A stretch of 5,572 bases of DNA from Pseudomonadota bacterium (lineage in GTDB: Bacteria > Pseudomonadota > Gammaproteobacteria > Burkholderiales > SHXO01): assembly GCA_023430065.1 (NCBI GenBank), contig JAEZCG010000170.1:1-5572 (forward strand), in the 5' to 3' direction. Below are positions 1 to 5,572 of the stretch, one piece after another. Below the pieces are notes generated by a model. That model did no database searches. It worked only from the letters and a program-made list of their open reading frames with translations, and was not told the origin of the DNA. The first letter of the stretch is position 1; every line of letters starts with the position of its first letter. A program made the position numbers and the translations under genes.

Positions 1-642
1 TCCCGCTTCGTCTTTGCACGCGAGCGGGTGCTCGGTCGCCTTCAGGATGTCCTTCACCGTGATGAGGCCGCGCAAGTTGCGATCGGCATCGACCACGAGC
101 ACGCGTTCGAGCCGGTGGCGATGCATCAGCGACTTCGCGGTGTCGAGATCCGTGCCCTCGCGCACGGTCACCAGGCGCTCGCGCGGCGTCATGATGTTGC
201 GCACGGGCTGGTCGAGATTGGTCTCGAAGCGCAGGTCTCGGTTGGTCACGATTCCCACGACCCGCTTGCCGTCCACCACGGGCAGCCCCGAAATGCGGTG
301 CGTGCGGATGAGAGACAGCACGTCGCGCACCGTCATCTCCGCAGAGATCGTAATGGGATCCTTCACCCCCCCGCTCTCGTAGCGCTTCACCTTGGCCACT
401 TCGAGCGCCTGGACCTTGGCCGGCATGTTCTTGTGGACGATGCCGATGCCACCTTCCTGTGCGATCGCGATCGCCAGGCGGGCCTCGGTGACGGTATCCA
501 TGGCCGCCGAGACGAGGGGGATGTTGAGCGTGATGGTGCGCGTCAGGCGCGTCTTCAGACTGACGTCGCGCGGTAATACGTTGGAGTGGGCCGGAAGAAT
601 GGAGACGTCGTCGAAGGTGAGCGCGCGTTGGACGACCCTCAT
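1..642 (-). CDS. guaB: IMP dehydrogenase, N-terminal part (runs off window)
   Basis: IMP dehydrogenase oxidises IMP to XMP with NAD+, the rate-limiting step of guanine nucleotide synthesis in the cytosol. Translating the minus strand from ATG at 642 gives 214 uninterrupted codons to the window edge. The start of the catalytic barrel is clear: [13 protein letters not shown] at residues 8-20 and SAAMDTVTE at 45-53 are IMPDH signatures. A Bateman module of two CBS domains follows, roughly residues 92-150 (ending near [10 protein letters not shown]) and 152-210 (ending [15 protein letters not shown]). The catalytic-loop cysteine, the flap and the rest of the barrel lie beyond the window; the family is usually about 485-490 residues. 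The start is supported by AAGGA at 651-655, 8 nt upstream. It is transcribed away from the two small exported-protein genes. In many proteobacteria guaA follows guaB, but that side is not visible here. Confidence 0.97.
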   Translation of the reverse strand, partial: MRVVQRALTFDDVSILPAHSNVLPRDVSLKTRLTRTITLNIPLVSAAMDTVTEARLAIAIAQEGGIGIVHKNMPAKVQALEVAKVKRYESGGVKDPITISAEMTVRDVLSLIRTHRISGLPVVDGKRVVGIVTNRDLRFETNLDQPVRNIMTPRERLVTVREGTDLDTAKSLMHRHRLERVLVVDADRNLRGLITVKDILKATEHPLACKDEAG

Positions 643-650
643 GCGATTGT

Positions 651-655
651 TCCTT
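651..655 (-). promoter_or_regulatory. guaB ribosome binding site
   Basis: The minus strand reads AAGGA 8 nt before the guaB ATG. It is one of the clearest Shine-Dalgarno sequences in the window and fixes the guaB start at 642. Confidence 0.8.
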
Positions 656-667
656 TGCAAAGAATCT

Positions 668-673
668 ATTATA
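668..673 (-). promoter_or_regulatory. Candidate -10 box for guaB
   Basis: The minus strand carries a perfect TATAAT here, in otherwise GC-rich sequence. A start about 6-7 nt downstream would give a leader of roughly 19 nt containing the AAGGA site. The matching -35 region at about 691-696 reads TGGCTC, a poor match to TTGACA, so the promoter may be weak or need an activator. No known operator was recognised. The box assignment is inference from sequence alone. Confidence 0.55.
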
Positions 674-740
674 CGGCGAGCCTCCCTCCGGAGCCACCCG
701 CAGTCGGCGTCCGCCCGTCGATCACCCCAGGGCTGTCTTC

Positions 741-1058
741 ATGAAATGTTCTAAGTCCTTCAAAGGAATGCTTGTTGCTTTGCTCTGCTGTGGCGTACTG
801 GCCCCGCGGCCCGCGGGGACGTCGGACGGCGGGGCGAGCTCGGCGTCTGCCCGCGCAGCCGTCGCACGGGCCGCGAAGGCAGTCGACGAGGCGCGCGCGA
901 AGCGGGCGCTGTGGACCACTGCCGAAGAGGCCTTGCGCGACGCGAATGCCGCCCTTGCTGCCGGCGACTACGACGCCGCGGTGAAGGCAGCGCGGTTCGC
1001 AGCCGGTCAGGCGCAATTGGGGATCCAACAGCTCTCCTACCCGCGATTTCCGGAATGA
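741..1058 (+). CDS. Small exported helical protein, unassigned (resembles SoxK/DUF4398-type proteins)
   Basis: A 105-residue protein with an N-terminal export signal: basic MKCSKSFK, then hydrophobic MLVALLCCGVLA, with likely cleavage near residues 21-26. The cysteines at 16-17 do not sit in a good lipobox, so lipoprotein status is doubtful. The mature part is alanine-rich and probably helical (about 35-98), with two amphipathic stretches around AEEALRDANAALAAGDYDAA and VKAARFAAGQAQLGIQQ. This A/GD/A/QxxLG spacing resembles small periplasmic SoxXA-binding (SoxK) and DUF4398 proteins, but I recall this by pattern only and no sox genes are present. The ATG at 741 has only a weak CAGGG upstream. 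ATG at 768 (codon 10) has AAAGGA directly abutting it, too close to act, and would lose the basic end of the signal. The gene is 10 bp from the DUF4124 gene, so the two are probably co-transcribed. Confidence 0.7.
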   Translation: MKCSKSFKGMLVALLCCGVLAPRPAGTSDGGASSASARAAVARAAKAVDEARAKRALWTTAEEALRDANAALAAGDYDAAVKAARFAAGQAQLGIQQLSYPRFPE

Positions 1059-1062
1059 GGGA
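1058..1062 (+). promoter_or_regulatory. Ribosome binding site of the DUF4124 gene
   Basis: AGGGA lies 6 nt before ATG 1069 and overlaps the stop codon of the preceding gene. It supports this start and suggests the two genes share a transcript. Confidence 0.7.
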
Positions 1063-1068
1063 CGAACG

Positions 1069-1560
1069 ATGAAGGCAACGTTGATCGCAGCGGCGGTTAC
1101 CCTGGCCACGGCACTGCCGGCCGCCGGAGGGCAACTGTACAAATGGACCGACGCGAACGGTCAGGTTCACTACTCGGATCGCCAACCCCCGTCGGACGCG
1201 CGCACGCAGGAGACGTTGAAGGCGTCGCGCTCGCCCGTGCCGATCACAACCGAGGGAGCCGCAGACCAAGCAGGCGCACCGGACGCCGGTCGAGCCAAGA
1301 CGCCGGCCGAGCAGGAAATGGAGTTCCGCAAGCGTCGGGTGGAAGCCGCCGAACAGGAGACCAAGCGCCAGAAGGACGCACAGGCTGCCGCGGAGAAACA
1401 GCGCAATTGCAGCAATGCACGGAACAACCTGGCTGCCCTCGAGCGGGGGGGCCGGATCACCCGCACCGATACCAGCGGCGAGCAGGTGTTCCTGAGTGAC
1501 GCCGAAATCGCGGCGGAGCTTCCCAACGCCCGCCGCGTGGCCGACACCTGGTGCAAGTGA
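1069..1560 (+). CDS. DUF4124 domain-containing exported protein
   Basis: A 163-residue protein. Residues 1-20 form a Sec-type signal peptide (MKATLIAAAVTLATALPAAG). Directly after it, LYKWTDANGQVHYSDRQPP at 23-41 is the DUF4124 signature, common in proteobacterial envelope proteins and of unknown biochemical role. A low-complexity linker (about 42-78) leads to a charged region (80-112, EFRKRRVEAAEQETKRQKDA and onward) likely to form a coiled coil. The C-terminal part ends TWCK. Only two cysteines remain in the mature protein, C114 and C162, so a disulfide in the periplasm is plausible (inference). The gene follows the small exported protein after 10 bp and converges on rnfH. DUF4124 genes beside guaB are familiar in betaproteobacteria from memory. 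No catalytic motif is visible, so no function is assigned beyond the domain. Confidence 0.9.
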   Translation: MKATLIAAAVTLATALPAAGGQLYKWTDANGQVHYSDRQPPSDARTQETLKASRSPVPITTEGAADQAGAPDAGRAKTPAEQEMEFRKRRVEAAEQETKRQKDAQAAAEKQRNCSNARNNLAALERGGRITRTDTSGEQVFLSDAEIAAELPNARRVADTWCK

Positions 1561-1568
1561 CGAGACAC

Positions 1569-1604
1569 GACCCGGGTACGCACCCGGAATCCGGTTCCCG
1601 GGTC
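1569..1604. terminator. Perfect stem between convergent genes, possible terminator
   Basis: GACCCGGG at 1569-1576 pairs perfectly with CCCGGGTC at 1597-1604, enclosing a smaller CCGG-AAT-CCGG hairpin (1584-1594). It begins 8 nt after the DUF4124 stop, and its right arm overlaps the rnfH stop codon, so it could act for both transcripts. On the plus strand only a short TTT (1609-1611) follows, and on the minus strand there is no T-run, so it is not a textbook intrinsic terminator. Confidence 0.4.
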
Positions 1605-1893
1605 ACCCTTTCCGATTCGCCTGCGCGCGCCGGCGCCTGACCTCCTTCGGATCGGCAGTCAGCGGCCGATAGATCTCCACCCGGTCGCGGTCGCGCAGCG
1701 GCGCGTCGAGGCTGGCACGGCGATTCCAGATTCCTACCTCCTGGCGCGACAGGTCGATCTCAGGATGCCGGCCGAGCACGCCGGAGGATGCGATCGCATC
1801 GCGCAGGCACGCTCCCGCGGGCAGCGTCACACGGGTACAGTCCTGCGCCATGGGAAGCGCATACACCACCTCGACAGTCAGCGACCCGCTCAT
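1603..1893 (-). CDS. rnfH: RnfH/RatB family small protein (UPF0125)
   Basis: A 96-residue protein with a beta-grasp, ubiquitin-like appearance, the same length as E. coli RatB (YfjF). Family hallmarks are VEVVYALP (7-14), VGIWNR (53-58) and DRVEIYRPLTADPKEVRRRR (70-89), with a basic tail. The open frame extends farther upstream, but the recognisable protein begins at ATG 1893, which overlaps the ratA stop as ATGA. There is no good Shine-Dalgarno sequence before it, so translation is probably coupled to ratA. The family is named after rnf electron-transport clusters, and in E. coli it is called RatB or PasI. Proposed roles, including antitoxin to RatA/PasT, are not settled. No rnf genes are present here. 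Family membership is firm; the biochemical role is not. Confidence 0.9.
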   Translation of the reverse strand: MSGSLTVEVVYALPMAQDCTRVTLPAGACLRDAIASSGVLGRHPEIDLSRQEVGIWNRRASLDAPLRDRDRVEIYRPLTADPKEVRRRRAQANRKG

Positions 1894-2324
1894 GCGCCGT
1901 AGAGTTGCTCGGCCCGCCTGACGAAGGCGTCCACGAAGGTATCCGCGATGTAGGCGAAGACCCGGCCCGTCAACTTCTCGAGCAGCTTGCTGGAGAATTC
2001 GTACTGGAGCCGGAACTCCACGCGGCACGCCTCATCGCCCAGCGGAACGAAGCGCCAGAGACCATCCAGTTCACGGAACGGACCGCTCAGCAGACGGATG
2101 TCGATCAGTTCAGGAGGCGTGGTGCGGTTCTCCGTGCGGAAGCTCTGCCGGATGCCGTGATAGTCGATGACGATCGAGGCGCGCGTGATGCTGCCGTCGC
2201 GATGCTCCACGGTCGAGCCACCGCACCAGGGCAGGAACTTCGGATAGTCCTCGACGCAGTCCACCAGGGCATACATGCGCTGCGCCGAGTGGCCGACGAG
2301 CACGGACTTCTCGACCAGCGCCAT
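1890..2324 (-). CDS. ratA: RatA/COQ10-family START-domain protein
   Basis: A 144-residue single-domain protein of the SRPBCC/START fold (polyketide cyclase type). Family marks are the N-terminal VEKSVLVGHSAQRMYALV (4-21), VEDYPKFLPWCGG (24-36), LSGPFRELDGLWRF (79-92) and the C-terminal helix beginning near LLEKLTGRVF (114-123). E. coli RatA was reported to bind 50S subunits and block 70S formation; mitochondrial and bacterial COQ10 relatives bind ubiquinone. Which role applies here cannot be told from sequence. An in-frame extension to TTG at 2396 exists, but those 24 extra residues are unlike the family, so ATG 2324 is chosen although its Shine-Dalgarno is poor. The gene overlaps rnfH by 4 nt and is divergent from smpB across 71 bp, the same arrangement as smpB-ratA-ratB in E. 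coli. Confidence 0.93.
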   Translation of the reverse strand: MALVEKSVLVGHSAQRMYALVDCVEDYPKFLPWCGGSTVEHRDGSITRASIVIDYHGIRQSFRTENRTTPPELIDIRLLSGPFRELDGLWRFVPLGDEACRVEFRLQYEFSSKLLEKLTGRVFAYIADTFVDAFVRRAEQLYGA

Positions 2325-2362
2325 CGGACTAAGCGTCAGTCCGCGAGGCGCACGGAGGCGCC

Positions 2363-2371
2363 TGATAGAAT
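2363..2371 (+). promoter_or_regulatory. Candidate extended -10 promoter for smpB
   Basis: The plus strand reads TGATAGAAT, an extended -10 (TGN followed by TAGAAT, 5 of 6 matches). It lies in the 71-bp gap between the divergent ratA and smpB starts. A start near 2378 would leave a leader of about 18 nt before ATG 2396. No convincing -35 box is seen at the right spacing, which extended -10 promoters can tolerate. No equally good promoter was seen for ratA. Confidence 0.4.
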
Positions 2372-2395
2372 CCGGCTTGTCTCCGCGAAGATCCA

Positions 2396-2842
2396 ATGAG
2401 CATCGTTCAGAACCGCAAGGCCTATCACGACTATTTCATCGAGGAAAAGTACGAAGCCGGTATGGTCCTCGAGGGATGGGAGGTGAAATCCATCCGCGCC
2501 GGCCGCGTGCAGATCGCCGAGGCCTACGTGATCGTCAAGGATGGCGCAGTCTACCTCATCGGCTGCCACATCACGCCGCTGACCTCGGCCTCCACCCACG
2601 TCAAGCCCGATCCCACCCGCACACGCAAGCTCCTGCTCAAGGAAGAGGAACTGGCGCGTCTGATCGGCAAGGTGGAAAGGGCGGGATACACGCTGGTGCC
2701 TCTGGACCTGCATTTCCGGAAAGGCTGGATCAAGGCCGAAATCGGCCTCGCCAAGGGCAAAAAGCAGCATGACAAGCGGGAAGCGGAGAAGGAGCGCGAC
2801 TGGCAGCGGGAGAAACAGCGACTGCTGCGCGCGCGCGCCTGA
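2396..2842 (+). CDS. smpB: SsrA-binding protein SmpB
   Basis: SmpB binds tmRNA and delivers it, with EF-Tu, to ribosomes stalled on mRNAs lacking a stop codon, so that the nascent peptide is tagged for degradation and the ribosome freed. The 148-residue length is normal (about 150-160). The oligonucleotide-binding barrel is evident from [10 protein letters not shown] (6-15), [20 protein letters not shown] (25-44), [15 protein letters not shown] (67-81) and the [12 protein letters not shown] segment (117-128). The highly charged tail (128-148, [20 protein letters not shown]) is the part that enters the empty mRNA channel. ATG 2396 fits the family start; the upstream GAAG is only a weak Shine-Dalgarno. 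The tail is encoded partly by a run of six GC dinucleotides (2827-2838). The tmRNA gene ssrA is not in this window. Confidence 0.97.
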   Translation: MSIVQNRKAYHDYFIEEKYEAGMVLEGWEVKSIRAGRVQIAEAYVIVKDGAVYLIGCHITPLTSASTHVKPDPTRTRKLLLKEEELARLIGKVERAGYTLVPLDLHFRKGWIKAEIGLAKGKKQHDKREAEKERDWQREKQRLLRARA

Positions 2843-2843
2843 C

Positions 2844-2870
2844 CGATGGGCTTGGGGCGCAGGCCCATCG
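2844..2870. terminator. Perfect 8-bp stem after smpB, possible terminator
   Basis: CGATGGGC (2844-2851) pairs perfectly with GCCCATCG (2863-2870) across an 11-nt loop, one base after the smpB stop. No T-run follows on the plus strand (AGTCAAGCGG), so intrinsic termination is uncertain; it may protect the 3' end instead. The remaining gap to 2992 shows no gene, tRNA or clear repeat. Confidence 0.35.
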
Positions 2871-2992
2871 AGTCAAGCGGCGCGGCGGCCGACGTCAGTG
2901 CGAGGTGGAGAAGGAGGAACTACGGGCAGGACGGTGGTGCATTCTGGCTGGAGCGGGCAGGCGGATCACATAGCCGCACATCGGACTCCCGG

Positions 2993-4195
2993 TCATGCCT
3001 GCGTCAAGCCCATGACCTTGCGCACGTCGCGCATCGTCTCGCGCGCCTTCACGCGGGCGCGCTCGCAGCCGTCTGCGATGATGTCCCGAACCAGTTTGGG
3101 ATCATCGAGGTAGGTCTGCGCGCGGGCGCGCATCGGCTTCTGTTCCGCCAGCACGGCATCGATCACCGGTTGCTTGCATTCCAGACAACCGATCCCGGCG
3201 CTGCGGCACCCTCGCTGCACCCACTCCTTCGTCTCGTCGCTCGAGTAGACGAGGTGAAACTGCCACACGGGACATTTCTCCGGATCGCCGGGATCGGTCC
3301 GTCGAACGCGTGCCGGGTCGGTCGGCATGGTGCGGATCTTCCTCGTTACGCTGTCGGCGTCCTCGCGCATGGAAATGGTGTTGTTGTAGGACTTGGACAT
3401 CTTGTGACCGTCCAGCCCGGGCATCTTCGACGCCTCGGTGAGCAATGCCGCGGGCTCGGCCAGGATCATCTTGCGCGCGCCCTCCAGGAATCCGAACAGG
3501 CGCTCGCGATCCTCGGTGCCGAGGTTTTGGCTCTGCTCGAGCAGCTGCCGACCGGTCTCGAGCGCATCGCGATCACCGCGCTCCTGATAGCTCGCGCGAA
3601 GCTCCCGGTAGGCGCGCGCGAGCTTGCCACCCAGCTTCTTGATCGCGGCCTCGGCCTTCTCCTCGAACCCTGGCTCGCGTCCGTAGATGTGGTTGAAGCG
3701 CCGCGCCATCTCGCGCGTGAACTCGATGTGCGGCACCTGGTCCTCGCCGACCGGGACCAGGTTCGCACGATAGATCAGGATGTCCGCACTCTGCAGCAAC
3801 GGATAGCCCAGGAACCCGTAGGTGGACAGATCCTTGTCGGTCAGCTTCTCCTGCTGATCCTTGTATGTCGGCACGCGTTCCAGCCAGCCGAGAGGCGTGA
3901 TCATCGACAGCAGCAGATGCAGCTCGGCATGCTCCGGCACGCGCGACTGGATGAACAGGGTGGCCTTGTTCGCATCCACACCCGCAGCCAGCCAGTCGAT
4001 CACCATGTCCCACACGTTCGCCTCGATGATCTCGGGCGATTCGTAGTGCGTCGTCAACGCGTGCCAGTCGGCGACGAAGAACAGGCAGGGATGCAGATCC
4101 TGCAGGCGCACCCAGTTCTTCAGCACTCCGTGGTAGTGGCCAAGATGCAATGCGCCCGTCGGCCGCATGCCGGAAAGTACGGTATCGGTGAACAT
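2993..4195 (-). CDS. trpS: Tryptophanyl-tRNA synthetase (long form)
   Basis: A class I synthetase that charges tRNA-Trp with tryptophan in the cytosol. The 400-residue protein begins MFTDTVLSGMRPTGALHLGH: the HIGH-type motif is HLGH at 17-20, GEDQ is at 150-153 and KMSKS at 265-269. It is longer than the ~334-residue E. coli enzyme because of a helical insertion, about residues 178-247, between the FNHIYG and KMSKS regions; this long form is familiar in betaproteobacteria. The C-terminal anticodon-side domain carries C308, C330, C337 and C340, spaced C-x21-C-x6-C-x2-C, close to the iron-sulfur site of Thermotoga TrpRS. The frame is open upstream, but the family N-terminus fixes ATG 4195. It starts 8 nt after the site-2 protease stop. 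The leader there reads CCTCC, not a Shine-Dalgarno, so translation probably relies on coupling to the upstream gene. Confidence 0.97.
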   Translation of the reverse strand: MFTDTVLSGMRPTGALHLGHYHGVLKNWVRLQDLHPCLFFVADWHALTTHYESPEIIEANVWDMVIDWLAAGVDANKATLFIQSRVPEHAELHLLLSMITPLGWLERVPTYKDQQEKLTDKDLSTYGFLGYPLLQSADILIYRANLVPVGEDQVPHIEFTREMARRFNHIYGREPGFEEKAEAAIKKLGGKLARAYRELRASYQERGDRDALETGRQLLEQSQNLGTEDRERLFGFLEGARKMILAEPAALLTEASKMPGLDGHKMSKSYNNTISMREDADSVTRKIRTMPTDPARVRRTDPGDPEKCPVWQFHLVYSSDETKEWVQRGCRSAGIGCLECKQPVIDAVLAEQKPMRARAQTYLDDPKLVRDIIADGCERARVKARETMRDVRKVMGLTQA

Positions 4196-4203
4196 CGGAG
4201 GAT

Positions 4204-4878
4204 CTAGCGGATGTTGAACAACACGGTCAGCGCAACCAGCATCGCATCGCGCAACGGGCCCAGGACACTTCCCAGGATGCCGGTGAACAGGAGCAAGAGC
4301 AGGATTATAAAACCGTAGGGTTCGAGCATCGCGAAGCGCCAGGCAAGCCGATGGGGGAGCAGGCTGACGGCAATACGCCCCCCGTCCAGTGGCGGCAGCG
4401 GGAACAGGTTCAGGATCATCAGGATGACGTTGATGACGATCCCGATTTCGGCCATCCCCCTGAGCGGAACCGAGAAGTAGCTCTCGGGGGACATCAGGAC
4501 CATCTTGAACGTCGCCGCCCAGCACAAGGCCATGAACAGGTTGGCCCCCGGCCCGGCGGCCGCCACCCAGAACATGTCCCGCTTGGGGTTGCGCAGACGG
4601 CCGAAATTGACCGGCACCGGCTTGGCCCACCCGAACAGCAATCCCCCTCCACCCAGCAGCTTGCTGGTCACGAGGATCAGCATCGGCACGGCGATGGTCC
4701 CGACCGGATCGATGTGCCGCAGCGGATTGAGACTGATGCGCCCGGCCTGCTCGGCCGTGGTATCCCCGAAGTGCCGGGCGGCATAGCCGTGCGCCGCCTC
4801 GTGCAGGGTAATGGCGAAAGCGATCGGAATGGCGCCCAGGGCGATGACCTGGATCAGGCCGGCGATGTCGAAAGGCAT
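4204..4878 (-). CDS. Site-2 protease family (M50) integral membrane metalloprotease
   Basis: A 224-residue polytopic membrane protein of the zinc-dependent M50 family, which cleaves substrates within the membrane. HEAAH at 26-30 supplies the zinc-binding HExxH. LDGGR at 164-168 supplies the third ligand, D165. AAAGPGANLFMA at 107-118 is the usual glycine-rich re-entrant/TM motif. Hydrophobic segments lie near 8-28, 59-75, 104-128, 143-163, 186-205 and 208-222. There is no PDZ domain, so it is the short YwhC-like class rather than RseP. The start is ATG 4878; a longer in-frame start at 4965 would add 29 polar residues overlapping the upstream gene and is unlikely. The upstream AAAGAAA is a weak ribosome site. 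It lies between yciO (22-bp gap) and trpS (8-bp gap), probably in one operon. No substrate can be inferred. Confidence 0.93.
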   Translation of the reverse strand: MPFDIAGLIQVIALGAIPIAFAITLHEAAHGYAARHFGDTTAEQAGRISLNPLRHIDPVGTIAVPMLILVTSKLLGGGGLLFGWAKPVPVNFGRLRNPKRDMFWVAAAGPGANLFMALCWAATFKMVLMSPESYFSVPLRGMAEIGIVINVILMILNLFPLPPLDGGRIAVSLLPHRLAWRFAMLEPYGFIILLLLLFTGILGSVLGPLRDAMLVALTVLFNIR

Positions 4879-4900
4879 GTCGTTTCTTTTGCGCGTGCGT

Positions 4901-5530
4901 TCATGCAGGCATGCCGAAGGGTTCGAGCCGGCCGCGTCCGACCCGCACGATCTTCGTCGTGTCATCCGTGAGATCCACCACCGTCGTCATCTCGAACCCG
5001 CACGAGCCACCATCCAGGACCAGTTCGACCTGATGCTCCAGGCGCTCGCGGATCTCCTGGCCGTCGTTCATCGGCAGTTCGTCTCCCGGCAGGAGCAGCG
5101 TCGAACTGAGCAGGGGTTCGCCGAGTTCCTCCAGCAGCCCGCTGGCGACGGCGTGGTCCGGGATGCGCAAGCCGATGGTGTTGCGCTTGGGATTCTGCAG
5201 GCGCCTGGGAACCTCGCGGGTCGCCTGCAGAATGAAGGTGTAGCTTCCGGGAGTGCATGACTTGAGCATGCGGTACTGCCGATTGTCCACCCGCGCATAG
5301 CGCGCGATTTCCGACAGGTCCCGGCACACCAGGGTGAAGTGATGACCTGAACCCACCTGCCGAATCACGCGGATGCGTTCCTGCGCGGCCTTGTCACCGA
5401 GGTGGCAACCGAGCGCATAGCACGAATCCGTGGGATAGACGATGAGACCGCCAGCGCGCACGATCTGCGCGGCCTGCTGCAGCAGCCGGCGCTGCGGGGT
5501 CTGCGGGTGAATGACGAAGTACTGCGCCAT
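4901..5530 (-). CDS. yciO: YciO family protein (YrdC/Sua5-like fold)
   Basis: A 209-residue single YrdC-domain protein, close in length to E. coli YciO (206). Shared marks are YFVIHPQTPQRRLL (4-17), GGLIVYPTDSCYALGC (27-42), HHFTLVCRDLSEI (63-75), TPGSYTFIL (93-101), NTIGLRIPDHAVA (117-129) and VVDLTDDTTKIVRVGRG (184-200). The fold is that of threonylcarbamoyl-AMP synthases (TsaC/Sua5), which act in t6A modification of tRNA. However, aligning by eye, the lysine and arginine of the TsaC KxR motif correspond here to IRQV (56-59), as in YciO, so a t6A role should not be assumed. ATG 5530 matches the YciO start, although the frame stays open to the window edge and no clear Shine-Dalgarno is seen. 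It is the first visible gene of the apparent yciO-M50-trpS operon. In E. coli a PHP-domain gene lies next to yciO; here only 42 bp remain upstream. Confidence 0.92.
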   Translation of the reverse strand: MAQYFVIHPQTPQRRLLQQAAQIVRAGGLIVYPTDSCYALGCHLGDKAAQERIRVIRQVGSGHHFTLVCRDLSEIARYARVDNRQYRMLKSCTPGSYTFILQATREVPRRLQNPKRNTIGLRIPDHAVASGLLEELGEPLLSSTLLLPGDELPMNDGQEIRERLEHQVELVLDGGSCGFEMTTVVDLTDDTTKIVRVGRGRLEPFGMPA

Positions 5531-5572
5531 GTAGCTGGATGAACCGACGCCCGCAGCTGCGATCTGCGGACA

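Noticed and set aside
14..576. Plus-strand open frames over guaB
   Set aside because: The minus strand encodes an unmistakable IMP dehydrogenase; the plus frames are shadows.
1894..2028. Upstream extension of rnfH
   Set aside because: The extra residues are the shadow of the ratA 3' end; the family start and the ATGA overlap support 1893.
2827..2838. Run of six GC dinucleotides near the smpB end as a phase-variable repeat
   Set aside because: It is short, lies within normal Arg/Ala codons of the SmpB tail in a GC-rich genome, and slippage would affect only the last residues.
2885..2975. Short minus-strand ORF beginning MCGYVIRLPAPARM, about 28 codons
   Set aside because: It has no ribosome site, no hydrophobic or conserved pattern, and length expected by chance.
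2843..2992. Possible tmRNA (ssrA) or tRNA beside smpB
   Set aside because: No T-loop GGTTCGA-type sequence, tag reading frame or CCA-end stem was found; the gap is too short for ssrA.
2846..4207. 453-codon open frame on the plus strand opposite trpS
   Set aside because: It is antisense to a clear TrpRS gene, its translation is Arg/His/Leu-rich with no recognisable domain, and such frames are common opposite GC-rich genes.
4196..4630. Upstream in-frame extension of trpS by 145 codons
   Set aside because: It overlaps the M50 protease gene in another frame, and the family N-terminus (MFTDTVLSGMRPTG) begins at 4195.

Overview
The window reads as ordinary chromosomal DNA from a GC-rich proteobacterium, most likely a betaproteobacterium. 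The reasons are the gene set and order (guaB, a DUF4124 protein, rnfH, ratA, smpB), a long ~400-residue tryptophanyl-tRNA synthetase with an internal insertion, and the yciO / site-2 protease / trpS cluster. These lineage statements come from recalled family knowledge, not a search. I found no insertion sequence, phage gene, CRISPR array, tRNA or rRNA, and every gene shares the same GC-rich codon style, so nothing looks recently acquired.

Layout, left to right. (1) Positions 1-642, minus: the first 214 codons of guaB (IMP dehydrogenase), cut by the window edge, with a good ribosome site and a perfect TATAAT box upstream. (2) 741-1560, plus: two small exported proteins in tandem, divergent from guaB. 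The first is an unassigned short helical protein and the second a DUF4124 protein with a coiled coil. (3) 1603-2324, minus: ratA and rnfH, overlapping by ATGA. (4) 2396-2842, plus: smpB, divergent from ratA. (5) 2843-2992: a 150-bp convergent gap with one perfect stem and no clear gene. (6) 2993-5530, minus: an apparent operon transcribed yciO, M50 site-2 protease, trpS, with gaps of 22 and 8 bp. (7) 5531-5572: the upstream edge, unassigned.

Functionally, most of the window is housekeeping: guanine nucleotide synthesis (GuaB), ribosome rescue (SmpB with tmRNA, which is not encoded here), a ribosome- or quinone-linked START-fold protein (RatA) with its small partner RnfH/RatB, tryptophan charging (TrpRS), a membrane protease and a YrdC-fold protein. 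I did not find an undescribed system. The best leads are a four-cysteine pattern in TrpRS matching the layout of the iron-sulfur site of Thermotoga TrpRS, the missing KxR motif in the YciO protein, and the unassigned small exported protein beside guaB.
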